DNA of 64,000 nt from contig NZ_SOFG01000023.1 of NCBI RefSeq assembly GCF_004402485.1, positions 146,957 through 210,956 on the forward strand, written 5' to 3'. The first letter of the stretch is position 1, and each line of letters opens with the position of its first letter. Both the position numbers and the translations under genes were made by a program. The notes beneath the pieces were generated by a model. That model saw only the letters and a list, made by a program, of their open reading frames with translations, searched no databases and was not told where the DNA came from. This DNA is from Cryobacterium algoricola. Lineage in GTDB: Bacteria; Actinomycetota; Actinomycetes; Actinomycetales; Microbacteriaceae. Below are positions 32,540-40,125 of this stretch, piece after piece.

Positions 32540-33838
32540 CTAGGCAAGTGCCGAAGGGGTCTCGGTCTGGCGGACGAGTGAGGCCAGCTCGGCGCGGTTC
32601 ACGGCTCCCAGCTTGCGGAGCACGTTCGCGACATGGAACTTCACCGTGTTCTCGCTGATCGACAGGGCATCCGCGATCGCGCGGTTGCGCGCCCCCGTGG
32701 CGACGAGGTCGAGCACGCCCTGCTCACGTGTCGTCAGCCCCCATCCGGATGCGGGCGCAATGGCTGACGAGGGCGGGTCGAGGGGCAGGGAGACGGAGAT
32801 GTCCGAGCCCCAGCCGGGCATGGCATCCACATGGAAGTCGCCGTCGAGGGACGCCACCCGGGCGACCAGCTGGCGCACGCTCGGCGTCTCAGCGGAGAGG
32901 TCGCCCGGGCCGTCGTCACGGATGTTGATCAGCAGGTTGTGGCCGTCGCAGTCCCACTGCACCCGCACGCGGGCGACCCCGGGCTGATCGACCAGGGCGA
33001 GCACCGCGCCGCGCACGATCGCGCGTCCGGCGTGGGCGACCTCGCCCGGCAACGCGCGGCCGTTCACGGGTGGCTCGATGAACTGCACGTCGAGGTCCCC
33101 GAAGCGGGCCAGGGGCCTCAGGTCGTTTCTGAGCCGTTCGAACGCGCGGGCGACCGGCTCCTCGGACAACAAGCGGTCGCGGTCGCTCACCGCGCGCAGC
33201 TGCACCATGGCGGCAACGGCCAGGTCGATCGCCGTCTGGCGTGCGGCCGCGTCACCGGTCTGCCGTGAACGCAGGACCGCGAGGAGCAGTTCGAGCGTTG
33301 TGGAGTGGGCATCGGTCAGTTCCGCAATGAGCGTGGCTCGGTCTCGCGATGCCATCCGCGAATCGCGCAGGTAGTCCGGCGCGGCCGCGACGACCTGGGT
33401 GCGGATGCCCGACGCGACCAGGTCCCAGAGTGCAGCGACGAGGTCCCGCGTTTCCCGGACTCCGGTCGGGGTCACCCCGGTCAGGTCGGGGTCGGTCAGG
33501 ACCAGAAGGGCGCCCGTCGATGCGATCCAGGCCGACATCGCCCGGTCGGATCGGGCCAGCATCGCCGATTCGTTCCACACCGATCCGCCCCGCAGGGCAA
33601 CGGCATCGCGGAGGACATCGAGCTCCGCGATCGTGACGTGGTCGATGACCTCCGCCTGGCCCGCCTTCTTCTGGGGGCGCCCCGTGCAGTCCTCGGTGAA
33701 GATCACCAGGGCGCCGTGCGGAATGCGCCCCTGCAGCAGGTCGGAAAAGGCTCCCGCAATGCCGAGTAGCGGGCTCTCGAGCACCTGCCGGAGCTCGAGG
33801 AGCAACTCGACCGAGGGGGAAATACTCGCTTCTGCCAT
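32540..33838 (-). CDS. LuxR regulator with internal ATPase-like sensor domain
   Basis: The 432-aa protein unites a sensor-like N-terminus, a histidine-kinase-like ATPase region (about 285-350: NIRDDGPGD, SVRQLVARVASLDGDFHVDA, MPGWGSDISVSLPLD) and a C-terminal LuxR HTH (GWGLTTREQGVLDLVATGAR, ENTVKFHVANVLRKLGAVNR). No phospho-acceptor HisKA motif and no receiver are seen, so it is a one-component regulator that may use the ATPase fold for ligand or nucleotide sensing. It is divergent from hxlB-hxlA with about 100 bp between, making control of the formaldehyde-fixing pair likely. Confidence 0.82.
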   Translation of the reverse strand: MAEASISPSVELLLELRQVLESPLLGIAGAFSDLLQGRIPHGALVIFTEDCTGRPQKKAGQAEVIDHVTIAELDVLRDAVALRGGSVWNESAMLARSDRAMSAWIASTGALLVLTDPDLTGVTPTGVRETRDLVAALWDLVASGIRTQVVAAAPDYLRDSRMASRDRATLIAELTDAHSTTLELLLAVLRSRQTGDAAARQTAIDLAVAAMVQLRAVSDRDRLLSEEPVARAFERLRNDLRPLARFGDLDVQFIEPPVNGRALPGEVAHAGRAIVRGAVLALVDQPGVARVRVQWDCDGHNLLINIRDDGPGDLSAETPSVRQLVARVASLDGDFHVDAMPGWGSDISVSLPLDPPSSAIAPASGWGLTTREQGVLDLVATGARNRAIADALSISENTVKFHVANVLRKLGAVNRAELASLVRQTETPSALA

Positions 33839-33939
33839 ATCCCCACCCTACTCAGAGTGCGGGACGCTACCCGAACGGGTAGGCGCATCCGCTCGTTCGG
33901 GTGGCCTCGTCTGCGGCGGGTGGCGCGCACGATGGGGCA

Positions 33940-34524
33940 ATGACCTATTCCACGACATCCGCTCGCACGGCAGACTCCCTCCGCAGCATTTCGGGCGAAG
34001 TCCAGGGCGTCGTGGACCGGCTGGCACGCGAATCAGGGGACGATCTGGACCGTGCGGCCGACCGGGTTCGCGCCGCGGAACGCGTCTTCGTCCTCGGCGC
34101 GGGCCGATCTGGCCTGGCCCTGCGGATGACGGCGATGCGCCTTATGCACCTGGGCCTTGCCGTGCACGTCGTGGGTGACGCGACCACCCCGGCGATCACC
34201 GAACACGACGTCCTCGTGGTCGCAAGCGGTTCGGGCACAACGACTGGCATCGTCCGCGCCGCGTCCACCGCGGCAGGGGTCGGAGCGGGCGTCGTCGCGA
34301 TCACCACCGACCGCACCTCTCCTCTCGGCGAGCTCGCCGATGTGGTCATCGTGATCCCGGCCGCAACCAAGCAGGACCATGCCGGGCTGATCTCGGCGCA
34401 GTACTCCGGCGGACTCTTCGAGCAGTCGCTGGTTCTCGTCGGCGACGCCCTCTTCGACGCCCTCTGGAAAGACTCCGGTGCCACTGCGGAAGAGCTGTGG
34501 CCCCGGCACGCGAACCTCGAATAG
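33940..34524 (+). CDS. hxlB: 6-phospho-3-hexuloisomerase
   Basis: The 194-aa SIS-domain enzyme converts 3-hexulose 6-phosphate to fructose 6-phosphate in the ribulose monophosphate pathway. Motifs include AERVFVLGAGRSGLALRMTA, VHVVGDATTPAI, LVVASGSGTTTGIV and the family-typical end (SGGLFEQSLVLVGDALFDAL). ATG 33940 is the first in frame after a run of non-family residues. It is followed after 74 bp by hxlA, which supports the assignment. Confidence 0.92.
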   Translation: MTYSTTSARTADSLRSISGEVQGVVDRLARESGDDLDRAADRVRAAERVFVLGAGRSGLALRMTAMRLMHLGLAVHVVGDATTPAITEHDVLVVASGSGTTTGIVRAASTAAGVGAGVVAITTDRTSPLGELADVVIVIPAATKQDHAGLISAQYSGGLFEQSLVLVGDALFDALWKDSGATAEELWPRHANLE

Positions 34525-34598
34525 ACCCCCTCATGCTTCCCTGCCCGCGACCGCGGCCAGCAGGGTGAAACCAGCACAACCGAAGTAAGGAATCAGCA

Positions 34599-35222
34599 AT
34601 GAAACTGCAGGTCGCCATGGACGTCATCACACTGGACGCCGCCCTCACTCTTGCCGCACAGGTCGCGCCGCACGTCGACATCATCGAACTCGGCACCCCG
34701 CTCATCAAGGCCGAAGGATTGCGTGCCGTCACCGCGATCAAGAAGGCGCACCCGGATAAGCTCGTGTTCGCCGACCTGAAGACGATGGATGCCGGCGAGC
34801 TCGAGGCCGACATCGCGTTCACCGCCGGGGCCGACTACGTTACCGTTCTGGGGACGGCCGGAGACAGCACGATCATCGGAGCCGTCAAGGCCGCCACCGC
34901 TCACGGCAAGGGAATCGTCGTCGACCTGATCGGCGTCGCCGACAAGGTGACCCGGGCACGTGAGGTCACCGCGATGGGTGCCGTGTTCGTCGAGATGCAC
35001 GCGGGACTCGACGAGCAGGCCGAGCCCGGCTTCACTTTCCAGACCCTTCTGGACGACGGCGAGGCCTCAAAGGTTCCCTTCTCAGTCGCCGGTGGGGTCA
35101 ATCTCACTTCGATCAAGGGTGTGCAGCGCGCGGGTGCGACCGTGGCGGTTGCCGGTGGCGCCATCTACGGCGCCGCAGACCCTGCGGCAGCGGCCGAGGA
35201 ACTGCGCGCCGCAATCATCTAG
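34599..35222 (+). CDS. hxlA: 3-hexulose-6-phosphate synthase
   Basis: The 207-aa enzyme of the orotidine-monophosphate-decarboxylase suprafamily condenses formaldehyde with ribulose 5-phosphate. Signature segments are LQVAMDVITLDAALTLAAQV, DIIELGTPLIKAEG, VFADLKTMDAGELEADIAF (the DxKxxD motif) and VAGGVNLTSIKGVQRAGA. An AAGGA RBS precedes the ATG. With hxlB it fixes and detoxifies formaldehyde; no methanol or methylamine dehydrogenase is in the window, so detoxification or ribose-phosphate supply is more likely than methylotrophy. Confidence 0.95.
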   Translation: MKLQVAMDVITLDAALTLAAQVAPHVDIIELGTPLIKAEGLRAVTAIKKAHPDKLVFADLKTMDAGELEADIAFTAGADYVTVLGTAGDSTIIGAVKAATAHGKGIVVDLIGVADKVTRAREVTAMGAVFVEMHAGLDEQAEPGFTFQTLLDDGEASKVPFSVAGGVNLTSIKGVQRAGATVAVAGGAIYGAADPAAAAEELRAAII

Positions 35223-35335
35223 GACCCCGCGCCTCGTGAGGCCCCGCGCGAGCCACCGAGGGTTCATGCAGCCAGCGGTGGCAGCATGGGGCCAACGACG
35301 CGGTCACCACCGCGTTCACGACAGAAGGAAGCCCG

Positions 35336-35662
35336 ATGACGATCATCAAGATCAACGCGATTACTGTCCCCGCCGACAACGGCGACGAGCTGGCTCGCCG
35401 GTTCGCCGCCCGAGCAGGGGCCGTCGACGACGCCCCGGGCTTCGAGGGCTTCGAGCTGCTGCAGCCCACCGACGACCGCAGCACCTGGCTGGTCATCACT
35501 CGCTGGGCCGATGAGGAGTCCTTCCAGGCCTGGTCCACGTCTCCCGCCTTCGCGCACGGCCACCGCAGCGAGGCACCGCAGGACGGGAAGCCCACTGCAC
35601 GCCCGGTCGGCGTGAGCAGCGAGCTGTGGTCCTACGCCGTTGCCGGTGGTTCCAACAGCTGA
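35336..35662 (+). CDS. Antibiotic-biosynthesis-monooxygenase fold protein, MhuD/IsdG-like
   Basis: The 108-aa ferredoxin-fold protein begins MTIIKINAITVPADNGDELA and continues PGFEGFELLQP, TRWADEESFQAWSTSPAF. By recall of mycobacterial MhuD, the heme-contact residues Asn7 and Trp66 fall at identical positions, and a His (74 or 76) lies where the proximal His75 is expected, with a one-residue deletion nearby. This supports a heme-degrading monooxygenase releasing iron, although no heme-uptake genes are adjacent. It is a separate gene just downstream of hxlA. Confidence 0.75.
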   Translation: MTIIKINAITVPADNGDELARRFAARAGAVDDAPGFEGFELLQPTDDRSTWLVITRWADEESFQAWSTSPAFAHGHRSEAPQDGKPTARPVGVSSELWSYAVAGGSNS

Positions 35663-35700
35663 GAGCACCTTTCGACTGCGAGCCTCGTTGCTCGTGTCCG

Positions 35701-36057
35701 CTAGTCCTGCGGCCAGGTCGCGCGAAGCGTGAGGATCGCCTCGTCGAGTTGAACGCCGTTGGCGACTGCCGCGCGCGCCAGTTCCCTCGCAGCTTTCATG
35801 ACGGACGCGGGCGGGGTGGCAACGGAACCGCTGACCCGCGTGCCAGCACCCGCGCGCGAGACCACGAGACCATCCTCTTCGAGGAACTTGTAGGCCTTGG
35901 CGACCGTTCCCGATGCGACGCCCAGGTCCCTGGCGAGCTGCCGAACGGAAGGCAGCCGCTCCCCGCCTGCGAGGGTACCCGCAAGAATTCGGCTGCGCAT
36001 TTGTCGGTGAATCTGCTCTGAGGGCAGCCCGGGACCTTCAAAGCTCAGGAATGCCAC
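35701..36057 (-). CDS. GntR-family regulator, YtrA subfamily
   Basis: The 118-aa protein is a short GntR with an N-terminal winged helix (SEQIHRQMRSRILAGTLAGG, RLPSVRQLARDLGVASGTVA, EDGLVVSRAGAGTRVSG) and only about 40 further residues, as in YtrA-type regulators. Its start overlaps the 3' end of the membrane-protein gene at 36045 by 13 bp. The TGTATC-N9-GATACA repeat at 37162-37182 is its likely operator, making the operon autoregulated. Confidence 0.9.
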   Translation of the reverse strand: MAFLSFEGPGLPSEQIHRQMRSRILAGTLAGGERLPSVRQLARDLGVASGTVAKAYKFLEEDGLVVSRAGAGTRVSGSVATPPASVMKAARELARAAVANGVQLDEAILTLRATWPQD

Positions 36058-37124
36058 TGCTCGGACCGCTCAGTGCCTGCACCCGCATTCGCATTCGCAT
36101 TCGCATTCGCATTCGCATTCGCATTCGCATTCGCGGGAGCGGTGCTGGGCGTTTCGACGGCTGAGGAGACCCGGATACGCCGGGTGAATACGGGGAGCAT
36201 GATCAGCGCGAGGCCGAGCCCCTCGACGACGAAGCCGGCCGCCCAGAGCGGCATCGCGATCGCCTCAAGGGGCGACCCGACTTTCACATCGCCGACACCG
36301 GGGAAGGTCGTCCCGATATACATCCGTCCCGCGAAACCAATGGATGTCCACGCGAGCCCGAGGGTGACGAGGAGTGCACCGGAGCTCAAGCTCAGCACGG
36401 TTCGGGTCTGCAGCCGTCGAAGCTGGATGTCCACGGCGCGTGCAGCCCGCTTCGCCACCGTCGGGCGGACAATCGACCACAGGGCCAGGAGGGTGAGGAC
36501 CATCAGTACCCCGAGTGCGCAGAGCAGCGGCACCCCGTAGAACCAGCCCAGGAAGTCGCCTCGGGCACTCGCCGACCCGAGGTTGATGATCAGGATGGAA
36601 TAGCGGCCCTCGTCATCGGGACTGGAGACGAGCCCGGCGAGGACCACCGTCAGAACGAGAGCGACCGCGAACACCAGCCAGGCCACGAGCCACCAGGGTG
36701 AGCCGAAGGATCCGAGATTGCGTGGTTGCAGGTCCATCTCGGCGGTAAGCACCCGGCCCGCGCCAACGGAGCGAGAGGGAAGCAGGACGAGGACGAGGAT
36801 CGCCGCTGCGGCGATGGACACGGGAAGAATCCGAGGCAGCCAATTCGGTGAATAGTCCGGTGCACCCCCGAACCATCCACTGAATGGGCCGACCCACAGA
36901 AGATCGACGAGGAAGAATCCGGCGACTGTCCCCGCCACGAGCCTCGCGCGGCGGACGTGCGTTGCAGCCGCAGGCTCCCAGCCGGACTGTCCAGCAGTCT
37001 CCAACGCGTGGGGGCTCTGGTCACGGACATCCGCCCGGACGCCGTGCAGCAGGATGCCGAGCGGCACGATGGTCGCCGTCACCAGCGGCAGAAGGGTGTA
37101 GAAGAACCACATGCGAAGAACCAT
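36045..37124 (-). CDS. Polytopic membrane protein with (Ala-Asn)n C-terminus
   Basis: The 359-aa protein has about eight hydrophobic helices (including FYTLLPLVTATIVPLGILLH near the start and the last at about 305-325). Family not recognised; multi-helix proteins are typical YtrA-operon partners. The C-terminal tail has eight Ala-Asn dipeptides encoded by a hexanucleotide repeat, then AGAGTERSEQWHS. ATG 37124 is chosen because the upstream extension to 37187 would start inside the operator. Confidence 0.72.
   Translation of the reverse strand: MVLRMWFFYTLLPLVTATIVPLGILLHGVRADVRDQSPHALETAGQSGWEPAAATHVRRARLVAGTVAGFFLVDLLWVGPFSGWFGGAPDYSPNWLPRILPVSIAAAAILVLVLLPSRSVGAGRVLTAEMDLQPRNLGSFGSPWWLVAWLVFAVALVLTVVLAGLVSSPDDEGRYSILIINLGSASARGDFLGWFYGVPLLCALGVLMVLTLLALWSIVRPTVAKRAARAVDIQLRRLQTRTVLSLSSGALLVTLGLAWTSIGFAGRMYIGTTFPGVGDVKVGSPLEAIAMPLWAAGFVVEGLGLALIMLPVFTRRIRVSSAVETPSTAPANANANANANANANANAGAGTERSEQWHS
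36085..36132. repeat. (GCATTC)8 hexanucleotide microsatellite
   Basis: Eight exact head-to-tail hexamers lie within the 3' end of the membrane gene (read as GAATGC on its coding strand, giving Ala-Asn). Copy-number change keeps the frame and alters only tail length. Confidence 0.95.
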
Positions 37125-37161
37125 CTGACGCCCACCCCTGCCGTCGCCCACCAGACAAACT

Positions 37162-37182
37162 TGTATCAAAAATGACGATACA
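37162..37182. promoter_or_regulatory. YtrA-type operator
   Basis: TGTATC-AAAAATGAC-GATACA is a perfect 6-bp-arm inverted repeat 38 bp upstream of the membrane-protein start. YtrA-group GntR regulators bind GTAT...ATAC-type palindromes, and the regulator is encoded in the same operon. Confidence 0.7.
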
Positions 37183-37260
37183 TTCAACGGCCTGGCCGGT
37201 CAAGGGCTCGACTAGAACAGAACGAGACCGGCTGTACACCTTCGGGTGCAGAATGGCGGC

Positions 37261-37641
37261 ATGGGAAATTCCGTGGTGCATTTCGAGCTCATCGGCCCCG
37301 ATCCGGCACGGTTGCGCAAATTCTATTCGGCGCTCTTCGGGTGGGATGCACCCGCAGGAGCCCCGGTCGCTCCCGCGATCTCGGCATCCGCTGACTATTC
37401 CTTCATCAACCCGGAACCCGGCTGGGGACCGGCGGCCGGCGGAATCGGCGGGGGCGCAGGATTCACCCCGCACGCGATCTTCTACGTCGGCGTCGAGAGC
37501 GTGAGCGATGCGCTCCGGGCCGCGCAGGAACTGGGCGGAACCGTCGTTCTCGGACCGCAGCGCAACGAGGGCGGCGGAATCACCGTCGGGCATTTCCGGG
37601 ACCCCGCAGGAAACCTGGTCGGCGTCGCCGGCCCCGTGTGA
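37261..37641 (+). CDS. VOC-superfamily protein
   Basis: The 126-aa glyoxalase-fold protein (VVHFELIGPDPARLRKFYSA, FGWDAP, ADYSFINPEPGWGPAAGGIG, HAIFYVGVESVSDALRAAQE, HFRDPAGNLVGVAGP) belongs to the CFP30-like group of putative glyoxalases. ATG 37261 gives the standard GNSVVHFE start; a GTG at 37246 is possible. It is divergent from the YtrA operon. No function can be set from context. Confidence 0.85.
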   Translation: MGNSVVHFELIGPDPARLRKFYSALFGWDAPAGAPVAPAISASADYSFINPEPGWGPAAGGIGGGAGFTPHAIFYVGVESVSDALRAAQELGGTVVLGPQRNEGGGITVGHFRDPAGNLVGVAGPV

Positions 37642-37693
37642 GTTCTCGCGGACGACTGCGAGTCTCCGGAGAGGCCATGGACCCCGGACCTGG

Positions 37694-38308
37694 TCAGTTG
37701 ACCCGAAACCCCGGCATTCGCGCCCGACGTCTCCGCACGCTGAAGGTGATGGCGAGGGTCGGCAGCACGGTCACCACCAGGACCAGCCAGATCCAACCGA
37801 AGATGAGGAACCCCGTGTACACGGCCGCAGTGCTCTCCGCGGACCGGACTGATGATTCGGTGACGGCACCGACGCGGCCGGGGTTTCCGAACCGTTCGAC
37901 GACCACCTGGTCGCCGTCGTAGGTGACGAGGAAATCCTGCGACTGCGGGAATTCCTTGGAGGGCGGGAAGCCGATGTTCATCGGCCCTCCCAGCCTCTGC
38001 ACGGACCCAGCGAGTGCACCAGGAGCATCGTCGGGGAGGACGGCCGTGTAGAAGCCGTTCATCTCGGGCAGTGCGCTGACGTTTTCGGCTTCCAGGAATG
38101 TTCCGGTCACGAGCGCCGAGCGCCCAAGGAGCCTGTGCTGGTCGTCGACGACGTGCGCACCCGCCGAGGCGATGCTCGTCCAGATGACCAGCCCGATCAG
38201 GGCGAGGGGTAGGAGCACACCGAACGCGAGCCAGAACGGCCAGCCGGGTGCCGGCCGCCGTGGTGGACGCTGGATGCGTTGAGCTGTCGGTCCTTGTGGC
38301 ATGGCCAT
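37694..38308 (-). CDS. Membrane protein, 204 aa
   Basis: The protein has a proline-rich cytoplasmic N-terminus, a transmembrane helix at about 26-50, an extracytoplasmic domain of about 110 residues (VTGTFLEAENVSALPEMNGF, FLVTYDGDQVVVERFGNPGR), a second helix at about 165-190 and a basic tail. The arrangement recalls DUF3592 proteins, without certainty. It is monocistronic. Confidence 0.65.
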   Translation of the reverse strand: MAMPQGPTAQRIQRPPRRPAPGWPFWLAFGVLLPLALIGLVIWTSIASAGAHVVDDQHRLLGRSALVTGTFLEAENVSALPEMNGFYTAVLPDDAPGALAGSVQRLGGPMNIGFPPSKEFPQSQDFLVTYDGDQVVVERFGNPGRVGAVTESSVRSAESTAAVYTGFLIFGWIWLVLVVTVLPTLAITFSVRRRRARMPGFRVN

Positions 38309-38359
38309 CTAATTCCCCCGCCGGTCAGAAGGAGTTTAGCGGTGCACCGGGGAAGGCCG

Positions 38360-38995
38360 TCAGACCAGGGTCTCCGTCAGGAACCGCGACACGTCCGCGA
38401 GTTCTTCGGCCGAGATCGAGTGCGGCAGCCCGGCGTAGACCTTTTCGGTCAGGGCGGTGTGACCGGGGAGCCAGGCGCTGGCCCGTGCGGTCGTCTCCGC
38501 TGAGATGACCCGGTCGGCATCCCCGTGGCCGAAGAACACGGGCGTGTGGACGGCCGCAAGCGCCTCGTCACCCGGGAGCGTTGCATCGAGGGTGAATCCG
38601 GAAAGCACCACGCCGGCGGGGAACCGGCCAGGCGCCTGCCGGAGAAGCTGGGTGGCCATGAGGCCACCCTGGGAGAAACCGAGGGGAACGACCGGTGTGC
38701 CCGGGTGCACGTTGGCGTCCAGCCACGCGAGCACGGCATCCGCTGCCTCAATGACGGGCTCTGCGCTCGGCCGACCGGGAACGGTGATCGGGAACCAGGC
38801 GAAACCGCCGGTCGGCAGGCCGAGCGGCGCGCGCAGCGATACCCAGTCGAAGCCGTCGGGCAGGTAGGCGACGAGGCTCGGCAGGTCGCCCTCGTGCGAA
38901 CCGTACCCGTGCAGGAGCAGCAGGAGCGGGCGGCCCGACGGGAGCGCGGGGTCGATACCGTCGCGGCGAGCCGTGATTTCGATGGCGGGGCTCAT
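38360..38995 (-). CDS. Phospholipase/carboxylesterase (MhqD-like)
   Basis: The 211-aa alpha/beta hydrolase has catalytic elbow LGFSQGGLMA, acid in FFGHGDADRVI and His in AGLPHSISAEE. It starts at ATG 38995, overlapping the stop of the dioxygenase-like gene (ATGA). In Bacillus the same pair, mhqO-mhqD, forms part of the MhqR regulon for quinone and aromatic electrophile resistance. The order and coupling here support the same role. Confidence 0.85.
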   Translation of the reverse strand: MSPAIEITARRDGIDPALPSGRPLLLLLHGYGSHEGDLPSLVAYLPDGFDWVSLRAPLGLPTGGFAWFPITVPGRPSAEPVIEAADAVLAWLDANVHPGTPVVPLGFSQGGLMATQLLRQAPGRFPAGVVLSGFTLDATLPGDEALAAVHTPVFFGHGDADRVISAETTARASAWLPGHTALTEKVYAGLPHSISAEELADVSRFLTETLV

Positions 38996-39894
38996 GCCGA
39001 GGCCTCGCCTACGGTCAGGGTGACGCGGGTCTTCCAGGGGTCGTCGACGCGGATGCTGCTGCCTGTGTCTTCGAGGGGAATCGCACGGTGACGGAGGCGT
39101 TCCGCCACGGCATCGAGATCGGCGCGGCCGGGCACGGTGATCGCCACGTCGGCGAGGCCGAGGGTCGCGGCACGCGGACCTGCGCCGCCGCTGTTCCAGA
39201 CGTTCATCGCCATGTGGTGGTGGTAGCCGCCTGCGCTCACGAACAGCGCCCCGGGGAGGTCGAGGGTCGTCTCGAAGCCGAGGGCGTCGACGTAGAAGCG
39301 CCGGGCCATCTCGAGGTCGCCGACCTGGAGGTGGACATGGCCGACCGTGGCCGGACCGACGGCGGCCTCTCCCCCGTCGGCGGGCAGGTTCTGCTGCAGG
39401 AAAGCATTCGGATCGAGGGCAAGCGTGTCCATCTGGACCTGCCCGTTCGTGTAGACCCACTCCGACCGGTCCCTGTCGACGTAGAGCTCGATCCCATTGC
39501 CCTCGGGGTCGGTGAAGTAGAAGGCGTTGCTGACGATGTGGTCGGCGCTGCCGACGAAGCTCGAGCGCTGGTCACGGGCGGCCTGAAGCACGGTCGCGGC
39601 GAGGCCGGCGCTCGTGTCGAACAGGATGGCGGTGTGGAAGAGTCCGGCCTGGTTGCGGGCCGGAACCGGCAGTCCGGGGGTGTGCTCGAGCACCACGAGC
39701 GGGGTGGTGCCGCGGCCGAGCACGACCGACGTCCCGTGCGCACTGATTGGGTCGAGCGCCAGCGCCTCCCGGTAGTAGGAGGACATCAACGCGAGGTCGC
39801 CGACTCGCAGCGTGACGGCATCCATGCCGGTCGTCGCCGCGAGGAGGTCACCGGCGGCGGCCCGGGATCCGGTCAGGTCAGTGGTCAATGTCAT
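38992..39894 (-). CDS. Ring-cleavage dioxygenase-like VOC protein (MhqO/CatE-like)
   Basis: The 300-aa protein has two VOC modules (VTLRVGDLALMSSYYREALA ... FYFTDPEGNGIELYVDRDRS; then GHVHLQVGDLEMARRFYVDA ... AVAERLRHRAIPLEDTGSSI). Candidate Fe ligands are H in LFHTAILF, E in IELYVD and H in VHLQV. ATG 39894 is preferred (AGGAG upstream). It would open hydroquinone or catechol rings formed from quinones. A perfect inverted repeat precedes the operon. Confidence 0.85.
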   Translation of the reverse strand: MTLTTDLTGSRAAAGDLLAATTGMDAVTLRVGDLALMSSYYREALALDPISAHGTSVVLGRGTTPLVVLEHTPGLPVPARNQAGLFHTAILFDTSAGLAATVLQAARDQRSSFVGSADHIVSNAFYFTDPEGNGIELYVDRDRSEWVYTNGQVQMDTLALDPNAFLQQNLPADGGEAAVGPATVGHVHLQVGDLEMARRFYVDALGFETTLDLPGALFVSAGGYHHHMAMNVWNSGGAGPRAATLGLADVAITVPGRADLDAVAERLRHRAIPLEDTGSSIRVDDPWKTRVTLTVGEASA

Positions 39895-39971
39895 GTTCGT
39901 CTCCTGCAGTCGCGTCGGGCTCACTCGTCATGCTCAACCCGCTTAGTTGAACCGACAACCAATATCCTAGC

Positions 39972-39997
39972 AGATTACTTGAAGCGTCAAGTAATCT
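39972..39997. promoter_or_regulatory. 11-bp inverted repeat, MarR/MhqR-type operator
   Basis: AGATTACTTGA (39972-39982) and TCAAGTAATCT (39987-39997) are exact complements separated by 4 bp, 78 bp upstream of the dioxygenase start. MarR-type regulators bind such sites. No MarR gene is adjacent, so the regulator is encoded elsewhere. Confidence 0.7.
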
Positions 39998-40125
39998 TTC
40001 TTGACAACTCGAAGAATTGACGGGTGGCACTCAGCGTCACATTCACGTGTGAAAGTCCGGGTCACATACACAAAATTAAGTGAGTAAGTCTCGCATTCAT
40101 TTTCGATTCGGGGTAGAATCGGGGT

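Noticed and set aside
32540..33838. Two-component response regulator
   Set aside because: No receiver domain or phospho-acceptor Asp is visible. It is described as a one-component LuxR protein with an ATPase-like domain.
36085..36132. CRISPR-like repeat array
   Set aside because: A pure 6-bp tandem repeat without spacers, inside a coding region.
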